This document shows positions 52,410-64,000 of a stretch of DNA of 64,000 nucleotides, one piece after another (the first letter of the stretch is position 1; the number at the start of each line of letters is the position of its first letter). The position numbers were made by a program, and so were the translations under genes. The notes beneath the pieces were generated by a model. It had not been told where the DNA came from and searched no databases. It was given only the letters and a program-made list of their open reading frames with translations. Origin of the DNA: Monarcha castaneiventris obscurior. Lineage: Eukaryota; Chordata; Aves; Passeriformes; Monarchidae. Location of the stretch: assembly GCA_026261815.1 (NCBI GenBank), contig JAMPIT010000437.1, positions 6,150,001 to 6,214,000 of the forward strand, written 5' to 3'.

Positions 52410-53519
52410 AATGATACTCCCAAAGAGAATATCAGGACCAGACAAGATCATCTAGAGCAGTGTGAAGATAGACTCTGTAATGTCAGTTAACTTAAGGTCA
52501 GACTTTGGTCTCACATTGATATATCATTTTAAATAATCTCAGTTGCATGTTATAGCCTCAGAATTATGGTTTTACAGAACAAGTGAAATGCTGAAAAAGA
52601 TTCTCATTGCTAAAGGAGAAGTTAAATTGTACCTAAGATTATTAATAACATATCATATGTTCAGTGTCTACATTATTTTGGTTATAAAAGCATCCTCCTC
52701 CACCTAAGTCATTAACTTTTTGTGATATAATGCTGCTTCTTTTCGTGGGCAAGGTGGATTTTCAAAAAGATTACATCTAAAGGGTGAACACAGAGTAGAG
52801 TGTACCAAGAGCATGATAGATGCCAACCGTGTGTGCCGCCCACCCCTTCTGTGATCTCTCACTGGCCCTGAACAGTACCTGCACTGTCCAAAAAATCATT
52901 TTCAAAAGATTTAAAGAGACTCGGATATGAGGAGAGATGACATAAGGAACAAGTTATATTGTCTTGTAGAATTAAATACAGGGACCATTTTGAAAGAGTC
53001 TACCAATTCCACAGAATGTCCCCAAAAGACAGTGAGAGGATAAATCATAAACTGCTTCAGCTTTTAAAAATGCAACGGTCTCCTGTATAATTGTATAAGC
53101 CCAAATAAACACACATGGTCATTTATACCCCATAACATGAGTATTTTCCAAGTATAAGTCCAAGAGATGTAAATTAGTTGTGTACGTACCAATGAGAGTG
53201 GCTTCCTGAAGCCAGACCATTTTATGACATGCTAATCCACTAAACCATTTTATACATGCCACAAAAACAATTTCCCAATTATTCTAGGCAGCTTTTTAAT
53301 TCTATGAGATGTGAATGAAATTTAAATAAAGTCTAAGTCCTCACTTTGGATCCACTGATATTGAATATTATTAAATGTTTCATTCGACATGCTGAAGGAG
53401 CAGAAAAGAAGGTTTTTAGGAAGATATCTATCAAACTGATCTTTTAATTCTACTAGGAATTCATTGTATTACTATTGTTATGAAGAGCTGTCCAGAGCAG
53501 TAGGTGCAATTCTTAAAAC
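52410..53519. other. noncoding unique sequence
   Basis: No recognisable gene or repeat. Confidence 0.7.
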
Positions 53520-53720
53520 TTATGCAGAGAGAAATAAACTCTGAATGACCATGTTAGAACCAGGAACTGAAATATGCTCTGGCTGAATATCTAAAAGGAA
53601 GTTTCCCGACCCAGCTTTTCCCCCTTTAATGGCATCATTCAACTTCTTTTCATCAGATCCGTTTTCATCTACTTTTGCAGAAACAGTCATTAGAATTCCA
53701 CAGATAAAATTGATCACTTT
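53520..53720 (-). other. exon-like open segment (speculative, downstream of 53908-54074)
   Basis: Minus strand, open from GAATTACAG (moderate acceptor) in phase 0 to a stop at 53520. The translation has a charged, glycine-containing core (SAKVDENGSDEKKLND, then KAGSGNFLLDIQPEHISVPG) that looks more like a protein than most frames here. I do not recognise the family; a faint likeness to MSP/ASH-type ciliary domains is an impression only. The intron to the upstream segment would be 187 bases. Confidence 0.17.
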
Positions 53721-53907
53721 CTGTAATTCATCAAAGAAATGAAGGCTCTACTTTTAAAGTTAAGACCCTTGGGAGATTGCACTGAAAAGCATTCCATCAC
53801 AATTTCTAACAAAAATTTACTTTGAAGTCCAGTGAGTCAATATTTAGGCAGCTCAGTAGATAGGACTGTAAATTCATTCCTTCATATTTCCTAACATGAG
53901 TTCTTAC

Positions 53908-54074
53908 CAATAAAATTTTCAGTTCAAACTGACTTGCAGAATCCACAAATGCTTTATGTTTGTTAACTTGTAACGACACTTTTTTTTCCATTTGAGCACA
54001 AAATAATTGTTATTGGAGCAATGTCATGAACTTTGATATTTTCAGAGGGAAGACAGACAACTTTATAAGGATCT
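53908..54074 (-). pseudogene. possible broken exon (one-base frame change in an A8 run)
   Basis: Minus strand, 167 bases between a strong acceptor (CTTCATTTTTCAG) and a good donor (GTAAGA after TTTTATTG). The first 31 codons are open in one frame (includes KVVCLPSENIKVHDIA) and the rest in the next frame (includes NKHKAFVDSASQFELK). The switch falls in an eight-A run (T8 at 53980-53987 on the plus strand). With one base fewer there, the segment would be one base plus 55 codons and phase-compatible with 53520-53720. This may be an indel in a decayed gene, a homopolymer sequencing error, or chance. No family recognised. Confidence 0.15.
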
Positions 54075-56368
54075 CTGAAAAATGAAGATTCTGCTTTAAT
54101 AGAGGACTGTAGAGCTTGATGTAGTATTTTAATAAAGACAACTATTGTGGCAGCTAAGGGAGAAAATCATTAAGCCATGACTCTGTTGGTATGCAGAACT
54201 TTCGTGTGAGAGTGAACAACCCAACGACAAAAAATAAAAACAACCCAGAGCAAACATTTCACTCTTTGGTTCTATTACTCTGCTCTAACAGTGCTGTGGG
54301 TTAGGTTTGAAGTGGAAAACTCGTGTGTGATTCACACCCTGCTCTCCACTTGACTCTCCCAGTGCATTTTCCCACGATGCTGACTGCAATTATTCAACAC
54401 AGCTATCACTGTCTTGGGATCTCACCTGCAAAATTGGGTGTGACAAAGAGCAGGTACCTAATTTACTGCTGCGTTACCAACAGAAATATGAACCTAAGAC
54501 TCCTGTGGACCACCAGCATGGAGATTCTATGATTTAGCCTAACTTTGCTTTCAACATTTTCACTTTTTACAGAATTTAATTACAGGAAAAAGAAAGAATG
54601 AAGATAAATACTGATTTAAAAAATCATAGGAGAACATATTTTTCTAAGAACAAAGAAAAAGTAACAATATTTGAAGGTAATAAAAAGGTTGCAGATATAA
54701 ATTAGAAGAAAATATCAACTTTCTTCACAGCTGCGTAGGAATGAAACCAAAAAAGCCCAGAAACATTGAGTGATAGTTCAACTTCTATGAGATGCAATCC
54801 CATAGCTGAAAACAAAGCTTGAATTTTTTATGATTTTTACTTTTTAGTCACAATGAATTAATGAAACAAGTAATGATCTTAAGCTACACAGGAAACTGAA
54901 TATACTCAGTAAAATTAGAAGCAAGCTTGAAGAATCCTCTTTGCCTGAGGCAACAGAAATGATGGATGATAGTCTGAGGAATACTTTTTGCATTCTGGAC
55001 TACTAAATAAGTAATCTCATTAATCTTCTTGCAGCTTTTACCTTTAACTTCTGCTGTAGCTACATAAAACCTGTGAATTTTTGATGTTTTTTCCTTGAAT
55101 TTTTGATATTGAATAACACCAGTTGGATGGAATGGGAGTTAAGACAATTGCAAAGGGTCTGTGCAATGTTAGTTTGCTACTTCAACAAACAGTTTTAGTG
55201 CACAGTAAGAGGATAACAACACAGTGCTTAACACAAACAAAACCTAAACTACAGAAAAAGACCTTTGAGATGGAATATTTCCAGTTCTGGCCTGAGCTTT
55301 ACTAAAAATTCTGAAGTCAGTGAACCAAACAAAAACATCTGGCATGACAGAATAAAGCGGGAAACAGGGCAGGGTGAATGGTGGAATTCAGCTCTTACCC
55401 ACATTTTGTGGAATCAACACTGGGCCGGCCAAAGCAACAAATACTTCTAGTGAGCACTTTTATTCTGAAATTTAATATTTCTAGAAATTAGGAGAATTCA
55501 ATCTTGAAGTCCACCAAAGAAAAATACTTGGCTTAACCAGCCAAGCCATCAGCTAAATTCCATTCCTAATCCTGAAAGTCGGGTACAAATAAACTCACAA
55601 GCTACGAACCTTCACAACAACTTATATTCCAAAACACACACCAAATCTGATAGACACAAGTAACTTCACCAAAAGGGTTCAGCCAAGATGTCAAATAGTT
55701 CCTTTTAATTAGGAGTGAGGGAAATGCCAACAACACCTTGAAGTACAGTAGAAGCCTCACCATGAAGATATATTATTGAGGGCTTTTGGCAACAGCTTCA
55801 CAGAAGCCCATAGATTTTTACATTCACAGTCCCAGCTGCCTACCTGTACAGTAATCACAGCAGATGGATAATGTGCAGTGTTCGGGTTTTTTAATAAACA
55901 TGTCAAACATTTAACATCCTGTTCGCAGATGTACTATAATAAAATGTCTTTGCTGTGGTTTGAAGTTATGCTGCCTCAAAAAACAGTTTTTGCTTTAGAG
56001 AAGGAATCCTACACACACACCTTAGCCGTGACTTATTTTTGCACCTTACCTAGGTAACTCTAGAGAAAGAATTTCAACCCCAAGACTTCAGCCATAATAT
56101 GATGATAAAGGCCATGAGCTCCTGTGTGGTTGAAGGCATTTGCACATCTATTCATGGTGTTTGGAGACCTTATAGAACTTTTAGTAGATTCTTTATACTT
56201 CTAATCCTCACACAGAAAACTGTGTTGGAATTTACTGAGCTTCAACAGCGTTATTCACATTTACACACACACTGTGAGCAGCACTCTCAAGGTGAGAAAA
56301 GAAGAGCAAAGGGAAATATTCACAACAAATTAAGTCTGAGGCAAATACTTGAGTCTGAGGCAAACTTT
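54075..56368. other. noncoding unique sequence
   Basis: No recognisable gene. A 19-bp near-duplicate (AGTCTGAGGCAAA at 56333 and again at 56352) abuts the CR1 copy that follows. Confidence 0.7.
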
Positions 56369-56527
56369 GAGGGTGGTGAAACACTGGAACAGGCTGCCCA
56401 GAGAAGCTGTTGATACCTCATCCCTGGAAGTGTGGGCTAGTGGAAGATGTCCCTACCCACAGCAGGGGGGGTGGAATTAGATGATCTTTAGGTTCCCTTT
56501 CAATCCAGATCATTCTGTAATTCTATT
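56369..56527 (+). mobile_element. CR1 LINE, 3' end fragment
   Basis: Plus-strand CR1 3' end: GGGTGGTGAAACACTGGAAC, AGGCTGCCCAGAGAAGCTGT, CATCCCTGGAAGTGTGGGCT, GGTGGAATTAGATGATCTTT, AGGTTCCCTTTCAATCCAGA and a short ATTCTGTAATTCTATT end. It lacks the middle 'aaggccaggttggac' part, so it carries a small deletion. No coding region remains. Confidence 0.94.
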
Positions 56528-59040
56528 ATTTAATCTGGACTTAAGTGGGAGGTCAAATTAAATCCTACAAGCATTTTTATCTCAAAATTCAACATGTCTT
56601 TTTGCTCTTTGTAAACTCAGAACAGATTTTGGACAGATCTAGTGAGGATGTGATCTGTGGGCTTGGTCACCAAAAGAGCACAAATCCTCACAAGGATGAA
56701 GGCACCAGGGGTCCCTGACACACACATATAGAAAAATTCTAAAACAGCTAGTTAGGGCTTCTGCTTCCCTTTTGGCAGTGCTGACAGTGAAGAGACAAAC
56801 TCTCTAAAGCCAGCTGTTCCCAGCACATTTCATCAGAAGCACAGGTTTCCTTAGCAACATGCCCCAAAACATCCTGGAGTCCTTCACTTCATGTGTCCTT
56901 GGTAGAGCATCCTGGTAACATGGAAGTACAGAGGCCATCAAACACCCGTGGCCCTTCTGTGTAGCAATACCTTATGGGTTGGAGGTTTTGGGGTTCTTTC
57001 CTAAATACAAAATAATTAGTTTATTAGCTAAATGGGCAATATGTGGTCAAAAGAAATTCAGCACAATATTTCAGATTTCTATCATCTTTCTGGTGAAAAA
57101 GTGATTGCAGAGTGCAAGTTAAGGTCACAGGTCCCAGAAATCTCTCTGCATAAAGCACTATTCAGAAAGCCAAAGTAATTGAGACCACCTGCATAATGAA
57201 GAAATACATCCATGATTAAAAAATACCCAAGTTTAAAGAAAGGCACAGCCACAGCAAACTCTTTGAAGTCAGTGACTCATTGAATTTAACAGGCACTTTT
57301 GCCTCTGTGCTGTCTTTGATAAACAGATATTCTTGCCTTTCCTGATGGCTGATATATGCCCAGGTTTGGGGTGAAATGTGCAATATATATCTATGCACAT
57401 AATTAAATAGAATTTAATACTTCTGCTGATCATACTCCCAGGCATGTCAGCAATAATATATAATTTCAAAACTAAGTATGACAGGTTGAGGAATACATAC
57501 TTATTTGTCCAAATGGCAGAAATACCTGTGCAGAAAATTATTTGAGTCATGACTGACTGTCAGAACACTACAAAAATACCCCATGGATACCAATCCACAT
57601 GCACATTTTCTTTTTTTTCTTCACACAGGGTTGTTGGGGCACAGTGATGACCAACCTTACTTACTGTCATGACTTACAGCTTCTCTTCAAGTGCAGATAA
57701 TTTCCCTGCACTTACATAGAAGATTGCTCTATTAAACCAAGTACCAATGTCTTGTTTGAAAATACTAGAGCACTTGGGAGGACAGCAGAACATTTGTCAG
57801 ACATGAAATAAGGAATTTTGACAAAAATGAGGGATTTTCCTGTTCCCTCCTGTTTTGCAAATCCTTTGGGTCCTGATGCATTACATTTTAAGGGGAGCTG
57901 TTGATGGTCTGTTGCAGAGGAGCATCTGTGGGTAAACTACAGCCCCCAGCACTGAAAGCACAGGCAGGTGAAGGTCAGAGCATGTGTCTTTCTCACCAGA
58001 GACCCCAAGTAAGAACAGAAGGAGGCCCATCCACAAATCTCCACTTAAGTTAACAATGCACTTCAGCCCTGAGGTTATTCTTATTTCAGTTTATATAATT
58101 GATTATAGCAGTGTCTGGTGGCAGAAGAAAGAGAAGACAGGAAAGAAGTCTTTCTAAATACATATATTTGCCCTTTTTTTTTGCCCCCACAGATACTTCA
58201 TTCCTCCACAGGGAGTGTGAGGAGAAAATCCCAAGGTTACCTTGCATGTGAATTCACGTGTAAATTGACCCTTGACTGAATCTAAAAAGGAGTTGATTTT
58301 GTGGGGTAAGAAAAGCTGCAAAGAGCTGAAATCTTCATCGTCAGTTCATTAATACTCCTATTTCTTTTAAGGGTCTATCTACTGAGTAGATTCACAGTAG
58401 AGAGTCTCAACTTCCATTAAAGAAAAAAGTATTTCTACATTTTGTAAAGGCGAGGGAAAGCTAGAAAATCACCTCACTGTAACTGAAAAGCTCAGAACTC
58501 AGAAGGAACTCAGGAGATAAATTAAAATAACACAGATTTAAACACACACATAATGATTCTAAAAGCCAGCTGCATAATTTTATTATATGGAGAGCTGATA
58601 ACAGAGAGGAAGTTCTCATGCTATTTGAGTAAAGCACTGTTTGGCTGTGCAAGGGTTCTGCAAATATAAATACTTTATCTGCTCCCCTTCTGATAGGAAT
58701 ATCAGCTTTTAGTTAGGCAACCCAGACAACATCAGCAGCTCACTCTCAGAGCTTTGTGTTTATATATGGGTTAATTTATACTCTGGTCAAGACTTTGCCA
58801 AAGATTTTTCTCCTATTTGACATGGCTTATTCCTGAGTTAACAAGCAAATCTGGTACAAAGGATACATGCTGCTTGTTCTTAACATGGTCTTTGCCACTG
58901 AAGCAGGGTACAGATGTAGAAAAATGCAGTATTTTAGGGGCAAAATGGACTGGAAACATCCATAAATTCTTATCATAGTATGGCTAAATCTCTTTATAAA
59001 AGTAGAGATTTGTTACAATCTGTTTTTTTGTCTGTTGCAG
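56528..59040. other. noncoding unique sequence
   Basis: No recognisable gene or repeat. The last bases form a pyrimidine-rich run ending TTTGTCTGTTGCAG, which is a strong acceptor match on the plus strand. Confidence 0.68.
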
Positions 59041-59207
59041 GTGAGTTCAACCTCACCCTGATTCACTTGCCATGTGAATTAAGTAGCCAACACAGAGCTG
59101 CTGAAATTATTTTATCTAATTCCACATATAAACATTTAAACAAACAAAAAAAAATTAAAGGAGAGGTGTTAGGAAGTATTTCAAGAGCTAAAACTACACT
59201 ATTAAAT
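59041..59207 (+). other. weak exon-like segment
   Basis: Plus strand, 167 bases open from a strong acceptor (TTTTTTTGTCTGTTGCAG) to a fair donor (GTAAGAG after CTATTAAAT). The translation (GEFNLTLIHLPCELSS at the start) has no recognised motif, and the region is also open on the minus strand. Probably chance. Confidence 0.08.
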
Positions 59208-61830
59208 GTAAGAGCAGAAGCAAAATGTGTGGTGATTAAAATGAGAACTCTCCATTCACCTCTAGTCTTCAAACCCCTATCAACACCACATTATACTAAT
59301 TAACAGTTTAGTTTCAGGCCAAGGACCAGTAAAACCTATACTTCAGTCGGTATTGTGATGCACTGCTCATTGTTCACATTGAAATCTAGTTTATTTGGTT
59401 TCAAGAAACCATCTATTGATCATTCCTATCTTCATAGTCTCTCTCAACAAGGCCTTTTGTTATGGTCTCTAGAAAATGCAATAGTGTCACACAAAATGAC
59501 TTAATTTCACACCCACTAGATAGAATGGACTTAATTCTGCTTTCATTACCAGTAAGTCAAAGCTATTTTATTGCACAGTTGGAGCTCAGGCTTCATCCTG
59601 TAATACTTTCTGTCCCTGAAGAAAGAATGATAAAGTATTCCAGAGATCGCTGGTTGTACTTCGGGTTAGATTAAGAAATAATGTGCAAATCATTGGGAGA
59701 TTTATCTCTGTTTTTGCCACTGGAGGACAGCCACTGGTGCTGTATTGTCATTGCAAGCTGCAGATCTAAACTGGTCCCATTTGACTGGATCAAATTTTTA
59801 ACTGAATAAGGGACAAGAAAAAGTCCTTGGAAAAGAACATTTCTTAGTTTCAAAGCCCTCCTGCTGGATCTCAGACAGCTCCCCTCATCTGCCTGGCTTG
59901 CTTTCCATGTGGCTTTGCAATAGATGGTGCCTTACAGCTAGAATTTGGATAAATATCAAGTAAAACTGAAACATCTACTGGCAGGAAAGGCTACTCCTCA
60001 AACCACAGTTTTTCAGACTTTTACACAGCTGGCAGTTCAGTAAATTGATTATTTGGTGCTTCATCACCAAGGCATCAAGAGTCAAAGTGTCAAGGTGCCA
60101 AACATCCCCCTCATTCACCAGGCTTTTGTGCAAACACTAGCCTTAACATGCAGGGCTGGAAGCAAGGCAAAGGAGATGGATTAAAGAGGAAAGTTCTGGA
60201 GGATGCAGCAGCAGTCACTGCTTCTGAAGCAAATTAGAGGCAATGTATCAGCAAATGAGACTCAACAAGCTTGATTTTTCTTCATCAAACATGAAATTAA
60301 CTAAATGCAGAATTATGGTAAGGAAAGAGTACAGTAGCCAAAATGAGCAGAATAGAAAGGAAGAAAATAAAAGACCAAAGCAAATATTGAAAAATTATGA
60401 GAGCAAGGATAAACAGCTATGAAGAACAAGGTGCAGAAAGCAGACAAGAAGCAGTAATGTGTCAGGCACAGTGTGGGAAGGAGAAGGTGGGAGAAGTGAA
60501 AGAAAGGGAGAGAAGAGGTCTTGTCACTGACCCAAAGCCAATTAATTCAAAGCTGAAAAAGAGCATTTCATTTATATATATTTATATCTGCCCTCCAGAA
60601 AACAAAATAGTGAGGTATCTAGACAAGGGGAGAAATACTGGGGAAGGAAAACAAAGTGACATGAGGCCTGAAGTTCAAAATGGAGAAGAAAATTGGAATA
60701 ACTTTTAAATTTTAAAATGCCAGTGAGTTACGAATGGCTAGAAGGTGAAAATCTTGAAAAGAACAAAAATAATTTATTCAAATTAATGGAAAACAAACAG
60801 AGTCATCAGGTTGCTGTTGCTGCCATTGGCTCAGGCCGTCTTTGATGCAGAATGGTCAGAAGCCAGAAGGTTACATCCTGGGACAAGACTGCTCTATATT
60901 TATGTATTTATCTTAATAGCATATATTCTCTAAACATTATATAATGCTCAGTAAATTGCACACCAATGTATTCTCTGTACTGCTCTGTATCCACAACCAA
61001 CCTGAAGTCCACTGAGAGCTTGTGATTTTTGAGTATCTAGAAACTCTCTACTAAAACAATCAGATGTGAGAATCCAGATTTTACTATTTCAGAGGCAGAT
61101 TTGCCTCCAGTAATATTTTTGGAGCTTGAGTTGCTTTTTCTGTTTATGCTACATATCTCCTCTTCAGAACTTATAAGTTTAAAAATCTGCAAAATACATA
61201 AAACTACTCCAAGACTCTTTACCTATAAATTCACGTTGTAATCTCAGTTATTTCTGTTCCAGGTTTTGACAAAATAGTATAACAGCACATTAAAATTTTG
61301 TAGTAGTTTAGCTTTGGAATCCAATCTTATCACTCATATATCAAATACAAAGTAGACTTTATGGAGGATACTAATTAGTTCCTAATCATACTCTCAAACT
61401 ATTTTTTAAATTTTGTGCTCTCACAATATAGCAAGACACATCTTCCTTTCCCTAATGCTCCTGCACACTAAAGGTCAGCATTAACATTATGGAATTTCAA
61501 GCACTGAGGAAATACATTTGAAATATGTAGGTGGAAGTTCAGTTACTTACACGGCATTGCGCTTCTTTATTACAAATTCTGCTCTATCTCTTCATTTGTA
61601 ATTCCCACTGAAACTTCATCTGCTACTATCAAAGCTACTGGCTGCCTAAGGTTTTCACTGCTGTTCTTTATTCTTTTTTTTTTTTTTTCTTTTCCCATGC
61701 TTATTAAGTTATCAGCACCCAAATGCACTCAGTTGGGCAAAACACAGAGGGGTCAGCACAGTACAACCTCTTAGGAAATCAAAATGGGACCAAGACAAGA
61801 GAGAACTAACAACTAATAAACATAAACAAA
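59208..61830. other. noncoding unique sequence
   Basis: No recognisable gene. A T15 run lies at 61674-61688. A minus-strand frame starting after an excellent acceptor-like tract (TTTTTCTTGTCCCTTATTCAG, exon edge 59801) runs 42 codons to a stop without a donor and is not supported further. Confidence 0.65.
61674..61688. repeat. poly(T) homopolymer, T15
   Basis: Fifteen T residues, then CTTTTCCCATGC. It lies about 140 bases before the start of the CR1 copy and is not part of it. Confidence 0.9.
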
Positions 61831-62531
61831 GGCTGAGTGGAAAATGACTGAGAGCAACCCTGAGGAGAAGAATTTAGGCTGTTGATTGACAGGAAGCTCA
61901 ACATGACCCAGCAATGTGTGTTCACAGCCCAGAAAGCCAACCCTGTCCTGGGATGCACCATAAGAAACACAACCAGCAGGTCGAGGAAGGTCATTCTCCC
62001 TCTCTATTTTGCTGTTGCTAGGCCCCACCTGGAGTCCAGTTCTGGGATCCCCAACATAAGAAGGATATGGACCCATTGGAGTGAGTCCAGAGGAGGCCAC
62101 AGAGATGCTCAGAGGGCTGGAGCACCTCTGCCGTGGAGCCAGGCTGGGAGAGCAGTGGCTGTTCAGAGAAGAGAAGGCTCTGGGGAGAGCTTATATCACC
62201 TTCCAGTAGCTAAAGGGGCTCCAAGAGAGCTGGAGAGGGACTTTGGACAAGGGTATGGAGAGATGGGACAATGGGGAATGGCTTTAAACTGACAGAGGGC
62301 AGGGTTAGATGGGATATGAGAGAGAAATTTTTCACTGTGAGGGTGGGGAAGCCCTGGCACATGTTGCCCAGAGAAGCTGTGGCTGCCCCATCCCTGGAAG
62401 TGTCCAAGGCCGGTTGGACAGAGCTTGGAGCAGCCTGGGATAGAGGAAGGTGTCCCTTCCCACGGCAGGGTGTTGAAACTATATGATCTTTAAGGTCCCT
62501 TTCAACCCCAACTACTCCATGAATCCATGAT
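61831..62531 (+). mobile_element. CR1 LINE, 5'-truncated copy with end of ORF2 and 3' UTR
   Basis: The longest CR1 copy here, about 700 bases. The first part is the decayed C-terminal end of CR1 ORF2, the reverse-transcriptase/endonuclease protein: in one frame the residues QQCVFTAQKANPVLGC and SRKVILPLYFAVARPHLE are recognisable, the 'LPLYSALVRPHLE' block being a hallmark of CR1 elements. The frame is then lost within the copy. The 3' UTR follows (GTGAGGGTGGGGAAGCCCTG, TTGCCCAGAGAAGCTGTGGC, CATCCCTGGAAGTGTCCAAG, AGGTCCCTTTCAACCCC) and a degenerate CCATGAATCCATGA end. It is a dead, 5'-truncated insertion; the protein is incomplete. Confidence 0.96.
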
Positions 62532-64000
62532 AAAATAATGTAATAACTCTTATGAGGACACATTGCACAGGGTTAGTTCTCTTTGTGCATTTTACAGAAG
62601 CAAAGAAACCCCTGCAGACTAGTAACCATAAATTTTGAAAGATACTGAATTTTAAATAAAATTTATTTCAGGCAGGAACAATTTGTACCCATTAGGCAGA
62701 TCAGCCAGTTTCTGCTGAAAGCATTACTTTCAGAAGAGATATGGGGAGCTCGGGGTGACTTTCAATTTGTGGAAAATATTTGCATTTCCAACATTTTTCT
62801 TTTTGAGTCAGAATGGGCAATTTTCTGACATAAAGACATTCTTTCTCAATCCCAGGACAAGAAATGATCATAAGTCACTGTAAAATATACAGACACAGAC
62901 AACAATTATAATCAGCAAATGGACATCCAGACAGACTTATTTTTACTCAGTAACACAGTTATGGAACAGCACAAATTGTCATTGAAGCACTAAGTTTTGT
63001 CAACCAACACAGGGCTGGCTCTTTGAGCATTACTTTGTGTGCAAGTTCTAGATGTGGCAGGCACAAATTATGTAAAAGAGTTTGCCATGATGAGAGGAGG
63101 ATTTGATTACTAATGTTTAAATAAGGATCCCCTGAGCTGTCTCTTTTGTGTAGGAATAGTGTTAAATATTGTGCAACAGGATGACATGTCCTGCATAATT
63201 TAAGCTGTTCCTCTTACTGGGCACACAACACACACGCCTGCAATTCATTAGTTCCCATCCACACTTTCAACCAGCATTAAATATACATGTAAGATGAGCT
63301 ACTGCAATGTCCATCAACCCCTTCTCTCTTTATTACTTACTTTATCTCTTTATTGTTGACTTGTCTTTTACTCCAGGTAACATATCAGCCCTTTTGTTTT
63401 GTGCATTTGGGAAACAAGAGGCCTCAAAAGCTCAGTATTTGATCCCTTCCTCTGTCTGACTGCCTTCAATGCTGTCACATCAGTGGGAAGCCCAGTTCAT
63501 GACTCCAGAGACAGCTTCCATCCCTTCCTGCCTGGCTGCAGCTTATCAGCTTTGTCTGGTCTGAGCTTGTTTTATTTATTGAGAGTCAGGAGGGAGCAGG
63601 AGGAAGATGGGATGTAAAAGGAGAGGCAGTGAGCAGGAAGGTTGAGTATCTATTTAACGAAGACATACAATGCCTCTGTGCAGCCAGACAGGCACTCCTT
63701 GCCTCAAATAGGAGCAGGCAGCTGAAATGGAGAGAAACTTCAGCTGATTAAGTCACTTTAGGCCTTTTATGGAAGAGTGATGAATATTACTTTTGACAGG
63801 TGCTGAAGGGGGTTAGATATCATTCGATGTGTGGAATGCCAGCTTCTAGCATGTAAACAACAACCACTGTTACTGCTATCTGTCCTCCACAGCTATGATA
63901 ATTTGCTTTGACTCTACCACCACTCCAAAAAATTATTAGGTAGCCACTACCTAATGACTTCAAGTTATTAACAAGAAAGGTTGTAGTTATCTTTTTTTCA
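62532..64000. other. noncoding unique sequence
   Basis: No recognisable gene. AT-rich DNA up to the window edge, with a less AT-rich patch near 63400-63620 whose 72-codon frame shows no motif. Confidence 0.7.

Noticed and set aside
59671..59801. Excellent acceptor-like tract followed by a 42-codon minus-strand frame
   Set aside because: No donor before the stop and no recognisable protein; a good polypyrimidine tract alone is common in this DNA.
61882..62292. 136-codon frame that could be read as a host gene
   Set aside because: It is the decayed end of CR1 ORF2 running into the CR1 3' UTR, so it is transposon debris, not a host protein.
1..64000. Bacterial or phage reading of the window (operons, CRISPR, toxin systems)
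   Set aside because: No dense same-strand coding, no ribosome-binding-site pattern, no direct-repeat array; avian CR1 ends and microsatellites show it is vertebrate nuclear DNA.

Overview
This is eukaryotic, almost certainly avian, nuclear DNA. The sequence is AT-rich and CpG-poor. All six confidently identified interspersed repeats are CR1-type LINE fragments ending in the bird/reptile 3' signature: a conserved block around GGTCCCTTCCAA, then short ATTCTATG-like repeats and no poly(A) tail. No mammalian SINE or L1, no intact retrovirus and no bacterial gene organisation is visible. Sparse, mostly short CR1 debris fits a bird better than a turtle or crocodilian. The exact species cannot be told.

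I find no confidently identifiable protein-coding gene, rRNA, tRNA or CRISPR array. Most open frames are short, overlap others on both strands and look like chance frames in AT-rich DNA. The window is best read as intergenic or deep intronic sequence.

Layout. 1-9.1 kb: unique sequence with homopolymers, a purine tract, a perfect 36-bp tandem duplication (3837-3908) and a possible old SINE/LINE relic near 7.1 kb. 9.07-9.23 kb: a TTTGG-rich tract and an (AT)n microsatellite. 9.6-9.9 kb: an open frame bounded on both sides by good splice-site matches. 11.9-13.5 kb: two pieces of an ancient amniote repeat flanking a CR1. 13.5-33.2 kb: mostly unique sequence with one minus-strand CR1 tail at 20.85 kb. 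33.27-33.37 kb: a compound TA/CA/TGTA microsatellite. 33.6-34.2 kb: a phase-compatible pair of minus-strand open frames with splice consensus. 36-36.2, 52.3, 56.4 and 61.8-62.5 kb: plus-strand CR1 copies, the last the longest and still keeping the C-terminal part of the CR1 ORF2 region. 51.9-54.1 kb: further minus-strand exon-like segments, one with an apparent one-base frame break in an A8 run. The rest is unique noncoding DNA with some homeobox-core-rich stretches that could be conserved regulatory elements.

The exon-like segments are hypotheses only. None matches a protein family I can name, and chance frames of similar length are common here.
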